This document shows positions 1 through 9,148 of a DNA stretch of 55,629 nucleotides, piece after piece. The first letter of the stretch is position 1. Each line of letters begins with the position of its first letter. The notes under the pieces were generated by a model. The model did not search any database and was not told the DNA's origin. It was given only the letters and a program-made list of their open reading frames with translations. The position numbers and the translations under genes were made by a program. This DNA comes from Alphaproteobacteria bacterium (GTDB taxonomy: Bacteria > Pseudomonadota > Alphaproteobacteria > RF32 > CAG-239), in the NCBI GenBank assembly GCA_017528205.1, contig JAFXPE010000010.1:1-55629 (forward strand), read 5' to 3'.

Positions 1-470
1 GTTTCAATCCTGTCTAATATTACTCATAAAGAATTTTCTTGGTTCCTTTATCTCGATATACTAGACTTTATATCTTTATGATATACCGTCTGCATATCCT
101 CTTATTTTATACTATATTTACGATGTTTTATAACTTCCGCAACAAACCTCCCGGCTTGTTGCCCTAACCTCATCGGCCGGTGATGCGTTTTATATGATAT
201 TCCTTTTCCTTTGTCAACACCTTTTTGTAAAAAAAAATCACTTTTTTTGATGATTTTTACAACGTATTGTTTTTGCAAAATATTTTTTGTGCAAAATTTT
301 TCTTCGCGAATATTTTACAACTTATCGCCCCACTTTATTTAAGGTCCTATATCCGCCAATTGCGCCGCGAATTTGGTGCTTTTTAACAAAAAAACAATTA
401 AAAATCAAAATGTTAAATATTTATTAATTATTTTCTTACAAGATTCGAATCAGATTCGGAGAGGTTTTTG
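1..470. other. AT-rich noncoding leader region
   Basis: No convincing coding region is seen here. The stretch is very AT-rich and holds a strong inverted repeat: TTGTAAAA...ATCA at 225-240 pairs with TGATTTTTACAA at 251-262, with an A-rich bulge. Similar TTTGCAAAAT and GTGCAAAAT words follow at about 273-300. A short direct repeat, AGATTCG, lies just before the ribosome-binding site of the next gene. It probably contains the promoter of the gene at 471, but I cannot place boxes with confidence. Confidence 0.5.
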
Positions 471-1388
471 ATGAAATTTGATTTCTTTACATTCGGCGGT
501 CGATTCTTTTGGGAAGACATCTACAATTACCAAGATTGGGTAATTCAGCGCAACATTATGAATCAAAAGTGTCGCCTGCTCGATTCTCATAACATCCGAC
601 GTCATTCCGGAACTTTTGAACAATGTAAAGAAACACTTTTAAAATATATAGAGGCTTACGAACTTGATCCGCTTTATGACGATACGATTGTGATACTTCA
701 CGGATTCGGACGCTCCAAAAAATCCATCAAACCGCTGGCCGATGCGCTCAAAGAGTTGCCGGCAAATGTTATTGCTCTCGGCTATCCGTCTTTGCGGCGC
801 GACATATTTTATCACGCCACCATGCTCTCGCAATTTTTACAAAATCTGGACATTAACGGACGCTTGTTTATCATCAATGTCGGTTCCAGCTGTTTGATTA
901 CGCGCAAATTATTGAGCAAAAGTCGCAACTATCGGCAATACAACATTGCACGGATTCTCGACATCAATCCGCTTAACTCCGGAAGTGATTTGGCCGAGTT
1001 GTTGGCAGGAAAGAAGTTCTTTAATTTTGTGCTCGGTCCTATGTTGCACGACATTTCAACCCCGAAAGCCGTTTCTTTGGCGCATATTCCGCATGATATT
1101 GATCATGCGATTATCTTTTCGCCGCTCACCGTACACGATATAGTAAGAAAGGCATTGGCTCGCTTTGATAGTTTTCCGTTTTCAACTCCGCCGAGCGAAG
1201 AATCTTATGCCGATAACGTAAAAACAATCAGCAAAAACTCCTTTTTTCCGCTCAGCAATCCGGAGTTATTCAAATATTGCAAAAACTACATTTCGAACGG
1301 AAAATTTTACACCCCGAAAACCGGTGGAAACAAGAAAAAAGACGGCGAAACGGCCTCTAAATTTCAAAACCCGAAATCCCCTAAATAA
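471..1388 (+). CDS. alpha/beta-hydrolase-like protein
   Basis: A 305-residue protein without signal peptide. I chose ATG 471 because GGAGAGG at 458-464 lies six bases upstream; the TTG at 468 would be too close. The segment VILHGFGRSKKS resembles the strand-turn-oxyanion region of alpha/beta hydrolases. NVGSSC about 60 residues later sits where a nucleophile elbow would be, although it is not a canonical GxSxG. The C-terminus is Lys-rich and probably disordered. No clear Asp/His partners can be assigned, so enzyme activity is inference. It stands alone ahead of the membrane-protein operon, with its own leader and about 120 bases before the next gene. Confidence 0.6.
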   Translation: MKFDFFTFGGRFFWEDIYNYQDWVIQRNIMNQKCRLLDSHNIRRHSGTFEQCKETLLKYIEAYELDPLYDDTIVILHGFGRSKKSIKPLADALKELPANVIALGYPSLRRDIFYHATMLSQFLQNLDINGRLFIINVGSSCLITRKLLSKSRNYRQYNIARILDINPLNSGSDLAELLAGKKFFNFVLGPMLHDISTPKAVSLAHIPHDIDHAIIFSPLTVHDIVRKALARFDSFPFSTPPSEESYADNVKTISKNSFFPLSNPELFKYCKNYISNGKFYTPKTGGNKKKDGETASKFQNPKSPK

Positions 1389-1464
1389 GCCGGCTTAAAA
1401 CTAAAATTTATCCTCCGAATTACAAAAATTTAACAAATTTGTCATAATATGTTGAAAAAAATTA

Positions 1465-1473
1465 TGCTATAAT
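1465..1473 (+). promoter_or_regulatory. extended -10 promoter for the VirB6-like operon
   Basis: TGCTATAAT is a perfect extended -10 element (TGnTATAAT), about 35 bases upstream of the first VirB6-like start at 1510. No good -35 lies at the normal spacing, which is compatible with an extended -10 promoter. It is the best candidate start point for the 1510-15407 operon. Confidence 0.5.
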
Positions 1474-1509
1474 GTATCCTATAAGAGTATATTGGCTAAG
1501 GATTTTGCT

Positions 1510-3531
1510 ATGGAACCACGACGTCTTGTCCGTCTTATCTGCTTGTTTTTCCTGACATTTTTTATGTTATGGAATCGTGCGGTTTACGCCGATGATCAAG
1601 GCGGGCAAAACACGAATACCACCGGCGGAAACGAGCAGGTTTCATGCGAACTTAACGAAAATCAGCAAAAGCAAATGGCGCAACAGGCAGCATCCGAAGC
1701 GGAAGCCGCAGCCAAAAAGTTGGAAGAAGTCGCCGACCTTATCAAAAAGAATTTCAAAGACAGCAACGGTGTTTGCCACTATCTCGACACTTCTTGGTTT
1801 TGGGAAGACGGCGAATGGAGTGCCAGCGAAAGAGGTTACACCTCCGAAGATATGCAAGGCGCACAAAAGGCTGATGAAATTTTGGGCGGAAGCAAAACCG
1901 TCCAAAGCATCGAACGCGCCAACAGCAGCGATTTGAAAAATTATACCGACTGGGACTTCAGCAAACTTCGGCAACGCGCTTATTCCAGCGACCAAAACAA
2001 CTCTAAAGCTCAAAAATGCCAAGAAATTATGTCTCAAGCCGAGGCGGCAATGGGCAAAAGCGCCGACGATGCCAACAGTTTCTTCGGCCATCGCAATAAA
2101 GCGCATCAATCTTTGGTGCTTTTGTCGGGCAAGCTTGATTGCTCTTGCGAAAAAGATGCCGATGGCAATGTCAAAGGAACTTGTAAAGAAGACGATTTTG
2201 AAAAAAATTCCGACGTTGACGGTTGCAAATCCGTTGCCATGTATCAGGAAGAATTATCCGGTTTTTGCATTACCTGCAAACTTTTTGCCAGCATTATCGG
2301 AACGGCGCAACAAATTTCCCGCAACGCCTTCGAGGCTTCGGCCAACTCGCTGTGCGGCATTTTGGGAATTGCTTTGCTGATTTATTTGGCCTACATGACT
2401 TTGGTTACCATTGCCTCGCCGGAAGCGCAAAAACTCAGCAAATATCTCACCTCAATAACCATACAGGGTTTCAAAGTGGCTTTAACCATTTTGATATTGC
2501 AAAATCCGACATTTTTATATCAAAAATTACTCAGCCCGATTCTTGACGGAAGCATTGATTTCAGCATCGCGCTCACCGGAGAAAAAGGCGAATTGATTTC
2601 CGAGAAAGGCGCGCAATACAGCGATAAGTTTGATCAAAGCAGCGAATATTTTTCGGCCAAAACCGCGCAAAGCATGGTTGGAGCAATTGATAACTTTACC
2701 GATTCGGCGGCTCTGATGCCAGCCATCGGGCGCGCGCTTATTTGCCGTGCCTGGAGCGATTTGGGCATTAAGCGTGCTTGGATGATTCCGAGGTTTATGA
2801 TGTTTGTTGAAGGCTCCATCATTTACATTTTCGGACTGGGAATTCTGCTTGCCATCGGCTTTTATATGCTCGACTGCGCGGTAGAACTGGGGTTGGTGTT
2901 TGCGCTGATGACGTTTTTCGTTGCCTGTTGGCCGTTCAAAATGACTTCCGGCTACACCAAAATCGGCTGGAATATGTTTCTTAACTCGTTCTTCAATTTT
3001 GTGATGATGAGCGTAATAGTCATCTGCATCACTCGCCTGTCTTCACAAGCGCTATCCGTGGGCAATTCAATTGAAGAATTACAGAATTTGGTCAACAGCG
3101 ACAGTATTGATGCCTTGGATAAAGCCATGGATTTGGGCGGATTGCAAATGGTAATGGTGGTTGTATGCAGTATGATGTGCTTTAAGTTGCCGAAAGAATC
3201 CGGCAGACTTGCCAACAAATTTGCCGGCGGCGCGCATATTGCCATGGGCGGTGCTTTGGGCGGCATGGCGGCCGGTTTGGTTACCAACGCCATCGGACGC
3301 ACGGCCAGAGTCACCGGTAACGTTGCCGCACCTGGTGCTAAAATCGCCGGTAACTACTTAATAGATAAGACCGGCATGAAGGACAAAGTTAAAGGCCTGA
3401 CCTCTAAAGCCAAGAACGCCATCGGTAGTATCGGCATCGGCAGCAAGGCTAAAATGGGCGCCAAAGGCCGCGACGCCAATGCCAACAAATTGCAAGATTC
3501 GCCAAGCGGCGGGTTTTTACCGGATAAATAA
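1510..3531 (+). CDS. VirB6/TrbL-like protein 1, Cys-rich exported N-terminus
   Basis: A 673-residue protein. ATG 1510 is preferred over TTG 1492 because AAGGA lies at 1498-1502. An N-terminal signal peptide (about residues 1-27, ending VYA) is followed by a Cys-rich periplasmic domain to about 250, with paired cysteines and the motif CITC just before the first hydrophobic helix. The VirB6-like core comes next: two helices, a periplasmic loop containing IGRALIC, further helices, and the motif WPFKMTSGYTKIGWN followed by NSFFNF. The Gly/Ala/Lys-rich tail is probably cytoplasmic. It is the first gene of a co-directional run of related proteins. VirB6 proteins form the inner-membrane channel of type IV secretion systems; assignment to that superfamily rests on topology and the motifs shared with its neighbours. 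Confidence 0.7.
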   Translation: MEPRRLVRLICLFFLTFFMLWNRAVYADDQGGQNTNTTGGNEQVSCELNENQQKQMAQQAASEAEAAAKKLEEVADLIKKNFKDSNGVCHYLDTSWFWEDGEWSASERGYTSEDMQGAQKADEILGGSKTVQSIERANSSDLKNYTDWDFSKLRQRAYSSDQNNSKAQKCQEIMSQAEAAMGKSADDANSFFGHRNKAHQSLVLLSGKLDCSCEKDADGNVKGTCKEDDFEKNSDVDGCKSVAMYQEELSGFCITCKLFASIIGTAQQISRNAFEASANSLCGILGIALLIYLAYMTLVTIASPEAQKLSKYLTSITIQGFKVALTILILQNPTFLYQKLLSPILDGSIDFSIALTGEKGELISEKGAQYSDKFDQSSEYFSAKTAQSMVGAIDNFTDSAALMPAIGRALICRAWSDLGIKRAWMIPRFMMFVEGSIIYIFGLGILLAIGFYMLDCAVELGLVFALMTFFVACWPFKMTSGYTKIGWNMFLNSFFNFVMMSVIVICITRLSSQALSVGNSIEELQNLVNSDSIDALDKAMDLGGLQMVMVVVCSMMCFKLPKESGRLANKFAGGAHIAMGGALGGMAAGLVTNAIGRTARVTGNVAAPGAKIAGNYLIDKTGMKDKVKGLTSKAKNAIGSIGIGSKAKMGAKGRDANANKLQDSPSGGFLPDK

Positions 3532-3548
3532 GCGGAAGGGATAAGATT

Positions 3549-3758
3549 ATGAAATCGGCAATGATATCTTTAATAGTTCTTATCGTTATCTACTTAGCAC
3601 TTCAAAACGACGTGCTGAACATAATCAGCGCGGACGCTTTTCATTATGCGTCTTACGCCTTGTTTGTTATTGTTGTTGCCGCCGCTGTTTACTTTGTTGG
3701 CATCAAAAAGCCGCAAAACACCGAGTTACCGCGAAAGGAAGAGAAAGATGAAAAATAG
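3549..3758 (+). CDS. small two-helix membrane protein
   Basis: A 69-residue protein with two hydrophobic segments (about residues 5-25 and 33-51) and a charged tail ending KEEKDEK. GGAAGGG sits upstream of ATG 3549. It begins 17 bases after the previous gene and overlaps the next by 11 bases, so it is very likely translated as part of the operon. I do not recognise the family. A small subunit accompanying the VirB6-like proteins is plausible but only inferred from position. Confidence 0.65.
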   Translation: MKSAMISLIVLIVIYLALQNDVLNIISADAFHYASYALFVIVVAAAVYFVGIKKPQNTELPRKEEKDEK

Positions 3759-6606
3759 CATTCGACATTTCTTATTCATCTTTGCTTTTCTATCGTGCAT
3801 ATTTACAACAAGCACGGTGTTAGCCAGCAAATGTCAGACTGACCAACTGGATGAAATCAAAAAGCAATTAAACCAAGCCTCCAACGACGCGTGCAACGCC
3901 TTCATAAGTGCGGCCTCAGATTATAATTCCAAAGCTGGAAGTTATGTCAGCTCATGCAATTCAAGCTTGACGAACGAAAGTCCGGCATTGCCGCCGTCAG
4001 ATGATATGACGGCCGCTAAAGCCGCCGGCACCGATATTTCCGACTCTAATTTATATAAATACAACGGCATTCCGTGGAGTGGTGAAAATCCCGAAGATGC
4101 CGCTTGTTTGCAAAAATTGCAGGAAACGCAAAAAGCATATCAGGCATATCGCAAAGCTTACAACAATATGTTGCATCGCGTGCAAGCCACCAAAAATCCG
4201 AGTATCGGCAGTTGCTCGTGTGATGAAAACGGGCAAAACCCGATGTGTGTATCCTTAAATAAAACCTCGGAAGAAAAAGCCGACCAAGACGGTGATTGTC
4301 CGCCGGTACAAACATTTCAAAATATGCTTTCCAACTGCCCGCTGTGCAGTATATTCCGCGTAGTTTTGCAAACCGATGCCGATTTGGCCAACGTTGCGTG
4401 GACCGGAGTGGCCAAACCGTTGAGTGAAATTGTCGGGATATTCTTCTTAGTTTTGTTGGCAATTGAAGCACTTAAGTCGGTTGCTTCAATGGGCGGTTTA
4501 AAAATCAGTTCTTATATAAAATCCGTATTGCTGACCAGCTTGAAAATCGCCATAACGGTTTTGATGCTCAGCAATATGCACTACATCTACGATTTGTTTA
4601 TTTCTCCGGTTATAACCGGCGGTATGGAATTGGGCTTAACCATTGCCCAATCCGGCGGCGGCGATTTCAGCTCGTCCGAAGATGCCGGAGCCATCAATTC
4701 GCAAGGTATAGATCCGGCGTTGTTTGATAAAATTATGGCCACAGTTCGAAACTTTGGAACGGCCGCCTCAACCACTCCGGCCGTCGGTATGAGTTTAATC
4801 TGCAATTCTTGGCCGTCCGGTTGGTTCAGCACTCCTAAAATCGGAATGTTTCTCAGCGGTTTGATTATTCTGTTATTCGGATTTATGATATGGTTGGCCA
4901 TGTCGTTTTACTTGATAGATTGTTCGGTTCAGCTCGGCATGCTATGCGCTTTGGTGCCTTTGCTGATTGCCTGTTGGCCGTTTAAAATGACGCAAACCTA
5001 CACCACCAAAGGTGTAAAGATGATGATGAACACCTTCTTCAACTTTACCCTAATGGGCGTAATACTCATGATGGCGATACAAATAATAAACTTTGCTTTA
5101 AGCGGAGGGGGACAATTTTCGTTTAACGACTTGGTAACCGCACTTAACAACGGCAACATCGACGAGTTGGAAAAAATATCTTCGCTTGACGGCGTACGCA
5201 CCTTGATTTTGATTGCCTGCTGTATTTTCTCAATGAAGTTGATTGCAAAAGTCAGTGCTCTGGCCGACCAATTCTCGCCGGGTGCCGGTATGGCCATCGG
5301 TGCGGAAATGGGTGGATTGGCAGCGGCCGCCGCTACCAACACCGCCAAGAAAGCCGCAAGCTCGGCCGGAAGAGTTGCCAGCAAGAGTATTTACGGTATG
5401 GTTGCCGGTCGCAGCGGTTTGACCGGCACGGCACAAGATACGGTTGGTGCGTTGGATAGCCAATGGCAACAAAGTTGGGCTGAAGGCAGTCAAAACCGCA
5501 TACCGACCAAACGTCAGCCGGGAAGCGGTGATGATGGAATTGTTCAAACCCGACCGGCCGCATCTTTGACCGAAGGCGCCGGAAATACAATTAACGGTGC
5601 TATGGACCAAGTCGGCGGCGGACACGCCGAAGATGCCGGTGATAAGGAAATATTGGCGGCAGCAACCATGGGAGCCGGTGGTGCCGGAGCCGGCGCGGGT
5701 GCCGGAGGTGCTAGCGCTGGTGCCGGTGGTGCAAGTGCAGGCGGTGCAAGCGCAGGAGCCGGAGCATCTGGCGGTGCAGGTGCTGGCGCAGGCGGTGCAG
5801 GTGCCGGAGCCGGAGCATCTGGCGGTGCAGGTGCTGGCGCAGGCGGTGCAGGTGCCGGAGCATCAGGTGGGGCGCAAATGCAAAACATGAACGCCACCCC
5901 GAGTTCGGCTCAACCGAGCAATCCGCAAGGCCGCGAAAACAGCACTCCGCAAAGCGGCGGAAACGACAACATTCAGCAGCATAACTTTAAGACTTCAACC
6001 GACCAAAACGGCAACGAAATTACCAAGGATTATGACCAAAACGGCAAACTGCGTATGGAATCCACCAAAGGAAAAGACGGCTCTACAAGTACCAAGACAT
6101 TTGATGAAAACGGTAAACTGCAATCCGAGCGTATGAAAGATGCTCAGGGCAACAGCCATAGCAAGAACTACGACAAAGACGGCAAACTCCGCAGTGAAAC
6201 CCAAAGGTCAAAAGACGGTGAGATTACACACACCGACTATGCGAACAACGGCCAATCAATGAGCAGAACTTATAACGTAAATGATCTATACGATAAAGCC
6301 GGAAAGCCTGAGGCTACCGGTGGAGGCGGCACAGGCGGCGGCTCTAATGCCGCACCGCAATCGGGTAATCCGAGCGAAGGCGCCGGACAATCTCCGACGA
6401 CCAACCAAGGAAATCCGCAGCAACCGAATCAACAACAATCCGGCGACGATTCACCCCGCAAGAAGATTCAAGATGCTTTGGATAACAACAACGACAAGAA
6501 AGACGATAAAAAAGACGAAAGCGTTATCGGCTCCATCTTCCAAAATATGACGGCGCCGAAACAAAATGTAGAAATAACCTCACCGCTTGATGAGGAAGAC
6601 AAATAA
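3748..6606 (+). CDS. VirB6/TrbL-like protein 2 with Gly-Ala and DxNGKL repeats
   Basis: A 952-residue protein. ATG 3748 is chosen because a signal peptide (ending VLA) starts there and GGAAGAG precedes it; upstream in-frame codons fall inside the preceding gene. After the signal come a periplasmic region with cysteines, the motif CPLC before the first hydrophobic helix, the conserved VGMSLIC in the periplasmic loop, and the core motif WPFKMTQTYTTKGVK followed by NTFFNF. The C-terminal third is unusual: a Gly/Ala block (5660-5870), then four imperfect units built round DxNGKL (about 5990-6270), reminiscent of YD/MORN-like beta-hairpin repeats, then a Gln/Asn/Asp-rich tail. Long C-terminal extensions are known for Rickettsiales VirB6-like proteins. 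Their role is unknown. Confidence 0.7.
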   Translation: MKNSIRHFLFIFAFLSCIFTTSTVLASKCQTDQLDEIKKQLNQASNDACNAFISAASDYNSKAGSYVSSCNSSLTNESPALPPSDDMTAAKAAGTDISDSNLYKYNGIPWSGENPEDAACLQKLQETQKAYQAYRKAYNNMLHRVQATKNPSIGSCSCDENGQNPMCVSLNKTSEEKADQDGDCPPVQTFQNMLSNCPLCSIFRVVLQTDADLANVAWTGVAKPLSEIVGIFFLVLLAIEALKSVASMGGLKISSYIKSVLLTSLKIAITVLMLSNMHYIYDLFISPVITGGMELGLTIAQSGGGDFSSSEDAGAINSQGIDPALFDKIMATVRNFGTAASTTPAVGMSLICNSWPSGWFSTPKIGMFLSGLIILLFGFMIWLAMSFYLIDCSVQLGMLCALVPLLIACWPFKMTQTYTTKGVKMMMNTFFNFTLMGVILMMAIQIINFALSGGGQFSFNDLVTALNNGNIDELEKISSLDGVRTLILIACCIFSMKLIAKVSALADQFSPGAGMAIGAEMGGLAAAAATNTAKKAASSAGRVASKSIYGMVAGRSGLTGTAQDTVGALDSQWQQSWAEGSQNRIPTKRQPGSGDDGIVQTRPAASLTEGAGNTINGAMDQVGGGHAEDAGDKEILAAATMGAGGAGAGAGAGGASAGAGGASAGGASAGAGASGGAGAGAGGAGAGAGASGGAGAGAGGAGAGASGGAQMQNMNATPSSAQPSNPQGRENSTPQSGGNDNIQQHNFKTSTDQNGNEITKDYDQNGKLRMESTKGKDGSTSTKTFDENGKLQSERMKDAQGNSHSKNYDKDGKLRSETQRSKDGEITHTDYANNGQSMSRTYNVNDLYDKAGKPEATGGGGTGGGSNAAPQSGNPSEGAGQSPTTNQGNPQQPNQQQSGDDSPRKKIQDALDNNNDKKDDKKDESVIGSIFQNMTAPKQNVEITSPLDEEDK
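5660..5870 (+). repeat. Gly/Ala-coding minisatellite
   Basis: In-frame GC-rich repeats coding almost only Gly and Ala with occasional Ser (GAGAGGASAGAGG style). One block of about 50 bases is present twice back to back near 5760-5860. It lies between the membrane core and the DxNGKL repeats of the VirB6-like protein 2 and is likely a flexible linker. Such DNA is prone to slippage, so its length may vary between strains or be misassembled. Confidence 0.85.
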
Positions 6607-6696
6607 GGCTAAACACACCAGAAAGGAAAAGACGGAAAATATAACACATTGCAGATAAACGAAAGCTATGATAAACTAAACCGGATAGGACGCAAA

Positions 6697-8085
6697 ATGA
6701 AAAAGATTGGGAATATAAATATTTGGAGAATATTGAAAATATTGTGCATTATATTATGCGCCGTATTCCTTTTTGCGGCCTGCAGCAGCGAAGATAACGG
6801 TTCGTTGCCGCGCGCTCAGGACGATTCCGATATGGGCGATGTCAGTAACGGTACTCTGGCCAAGGAACAACGCCAGTGTATTCAAGAGGGTATACTGGAA
6901 AAGTTTTATACCGGTCTCAGCAGTATGGCGTTGAAAGTATATTCGCAATTAACTTCCGAAGATTTGCTTTCCCTTATGGTTTTGGCCTTTTCGCTGTGGA
7001 TGGCTTATCAGGTTTTACGTCATGTGTCGGCCACCACGCCGGAATCGCTGGGCGAATTTTGGACTAAGATTCTGCGCAAAGGTGCCATCTGTTTTGCTTG
7101 CGGCTATCTGGCCTCATCTTCGGAAAATATTTTATACACCATAAATACCTTTGTCTTTCCGATTTACATTACTTTGTTGCAATTTGCCTCCTCTATTTTG
7201 GAAATGATGGGCAACGGCCACAGCAGCACATCCCTACAAGTGCCCGGAGATATGGGCCTGAACGAAGAAATAAGCCATCAAATGACCGATTCCGGCTGTT
7301 CGCTTTCCGGAGCCGGAGTTAAGATGACCAACGGCTCATTTCCGCAAGAACCGCTGAAAATGATGGGGTGCATGGCATGCACCGTCAACGATCGTTTAAG
7401 CGTCGGTTACAGTATTGCCGTTAAAGTGCTGTTCAGCACAAATCTTTTCGGCTTTTTCGTCGGTCTGTTTTTGGTGGTGGCTTTCACCTTAACCAAGTGG
7501 GGTTTTGTTTTATATTTGGTCGACAGCATTTTCCGTTTGACCATGATGATAATTATAATGCCGTTCCTCATATTGTTCTACGCCTTTGAACAAACCCGAA
7601 AGTGGACCAACACCGGCTTCAAAATTATCTTAAATTCGGCGGCGCTGATGCTCTGTTTGGCGGTTTTGGTATCTATGACCATTTTTGCCATGGAAGATAT
7701 GCTAAAAAACAAAGAGCTCGGCAATTTCGGCGACATCGGTGCTTATGAAAGTTTCGGCACAGTGCCTCTATCCATGATGTTAATGGGCTTTTGCATATTA
7801 AAAGCCGCCGGCACCGCGGTATCTCTATCCGAAAGTATAACCGGCGGCAGCGGCGACACAAGTTTTCAGAAGAAAATGGCGGCACTTGTCGGTACCATCT
7901 CCGCAGGAGTATTTGCCTTAGTAACCATGGGGGCCGGAAAAATTGCTATGATAGCCGGAAAATATTCCGCTCGCGCTCAGGCCGCCATGGGAATGGCCAA
8001 TAAAGCGCGCAACAAATTACAGCAAATCCGCGGCAAAATGAATCAGATGGCCGGCCGTGACGAACAAGGTCGGGGAGGTGTCTGA
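6697..8085 (+). CDS. VirB6/TrbL-like protein 3, lipoprotein-type signal
   Basis: A 462-residue protein. ATG 6697 is chosen because AGGAC lies upstream and the signal peptide begins there, ending LFAAC, a good lipobox. The mature N-terminus is short (about 55 residues). The first hydrophobic pair (VLAFSLWMAYQVL and the following helix) has no CxxC before it, unlike the paralogues. CMAC appears in the central loop, where the others carry LIC. Several more helices and a Gly/Ala/Lys-rich tail follow. The stop overlaps the next start (TGATG), indicating translational coupling. It is the most compact VirB6-like member of the run. Whether the lipobox is really processed, in a protein that must span the inner membrane, is uncertain. 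Confidence 0.65.
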   Translation: MKKIGNINIWRILKILCIILCAVFLFAACSSEDNGSLPRAQDDSDMGDVSNGTLAKEQRQCIQEGILEKFYTGLSSMALKVYSQLTSEDLLSLMVLAFSLWMAYQVLRHVSATTPESLGEFWTKILRKGAICFACGYLASSSENILYTINTFVFPIYITLLQFASSILEMMGNGHSSTSLQVPGDMGLNEEISHQMTDSGCSLSGAGVKMTNGSFPQEPLKMMGCMACTVNDRLSVGYSIAVKVLFSTNLFGFFVGLFLVVAFTLTKWGFVLYLVDSIFRLTMMIIIMPFLILFYAFEQTRKWTNTGFKIILNSAALMLCLAVLVSMTIFAMEDMLKNKELGNFGDIGAYESFGTVPLSMMLMGFCILKAAGTAVSLSESITGGSGDTSFQKKMAALVGTISAGVFALVTMGAGKIAMIAGKYSARAQAAMGMANKARNKLQQIRGKMNQMAGRDEQGRGGV

Positions 8086-9134
8086 TGAAAAAGTATCTCT
8101 TAGCCCTACTCTTTACAATCTCCGCCATAATTTGCCTCATTCCGTATCCGAGCAAAGCCGATAATTACAGCTTAACGGAAATGCAAATTGCTTCTGTATT
8201 ATATAACGAAGCCGGTGGCGCCGGTCGACAATCCATGATGTATGTGGCCGACGTTATCCGTAACCGCTATGTTGAACAACGCACCAAATACGCCAAATAC
8301 AGCTCAGGTATTACTTATGCCGATATTCTGTTTCAGGGCGCCTTTGAAGGTGCGGCACCTAAATTTGCCAACAAAACGGCCGCACAGCTAGATCAAATGG
8401 GCCGCAACTGGTCGAAAAATTCCGGCAAATGGGAACAGGCCTTAAAAATTGCCCGCGACACCGTATCCGGTGCTTTGCCTAAAGTGGCGCAGGGTGCCAA
8501 CAGTTTCAACCGCTCACACTCGAAAAGCAAGTCCATTTTTGTGGATCCGGCAACCGACCACCGCTTTTACAGTCAGGAAATCGGCGGTATTCGCCACCGT
8601 TCTTCGTTGATGAGCGATGACACTCCGGTAAACATTGATCCGAGTTCATATCCGCAAGGCTCGACAACCGCGCCGTCTTCACCGACAACCTCGAGCAACT
8701 CCGACGGCAGCGACGAAAGCGGCAACTGCTTGTTTGAGAATATGCAAAAACTTTATATGGAAAGCAGTGCCAATGACAGCGAGAACGACAGCTTATGCTG
8801 GTATTGCAACGTGGTGGTGGTTTTAACCAACTCTTATCTGAATTCTGCCAGCAACGCCCTGCCAAGCTCGGTCAGCTTAGGAAAACTTATTTTGCAACTC
8901 GGCTTTTTGATTTGGCTTGCCTACTACATTTTGCAACAGGTCAGTTCGCTTTCGCCGATAACCCCTGGCCGAATGTTGCAGGAAATTCTGTTTATGGGCT
9001 TTAAGGTGGCGTTGGCCTATGCGGCGATAGATTCGTCGGTACAAGACCTTATTGCCAAATACTTTATAAACCCGGTAGTCGGCTTCGGTCTGGACTACGG
9101 CAATATTTTGTTTGACGGTTTGGCGGCAACATAG
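8085..9134 (+). CDS. SleB-type cell-wall hydrolase fused to the N-terminal half of a VirB6 core
   Basis: A 349-residue protein. A signal peptide (ending SKA, about residue 25) is followed by a Hydrolase_2/SleB-like domain at about 28-165. YNEAGGAG carries the probable catalytic Glu, followed by the typical VADVIRNR helix and later NSFNRSHS and DHRFYSQ. A Ser/Thr-rich linker leads to the motif CWYC and then only the first hydrophobic pair of the VirB6-like core (LGFLIWLAYYILQQVS and the next helix), ending at FINPVVGFGLDYG. This equals the point in the paralogues where the periplasmic loop begins. The rest of the core is in the next gene. Such hydrolases cut peptidoglycan, so this subunit may open the wall for the apparatus. 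Domain calls are by motif only. Confidence 0.7.
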   Translation: MKKYLLALLFTISAIICLIPYPSKADNYSLTEMQIASVLYNEAGGAGRQSMMYVADVIRNRYVEQRTKYAKYSSGITYADILFQGAFEGAAPKFANKTAAQLDQMGRNWSKNSGKWEQALKIARDTVSGALPKVAQGANSFNRSHSKSKSIFVDPATDHRFYSQEIGGIRHRSSLMSDDTPVNIDPSSYPQGSTTAPSSPTTSSNSDGSDESGNCLFENMQKLYMESSANDSENDSLCWYCNVVVVLTNSYLNSASNALPSSVSLGKLILQLGFLIWLAYYILQQVSSLSPITPGRMLQEILFMGFKVALAYAAIDSSVQDLIAKYFINPVVGFGLDYGNILFDGLAAT

Positions 9135-9148
9135 TGAAGGAAAAAACA

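Noticed and set aside
1..470. Replication origin
   Set aside because: AT-rich with repeats, but no cluster of DnaA boxes and no dnaA, parAB or similar neighbour.
5544..5897. Pro/Ala-rich open frame on the minus strand opposite the Gly/Ala repeat
   Set aside because: It is the mirror of the Gly/Ala-coding minisatellite; no ribosome site, and the + strand protein is continuous.
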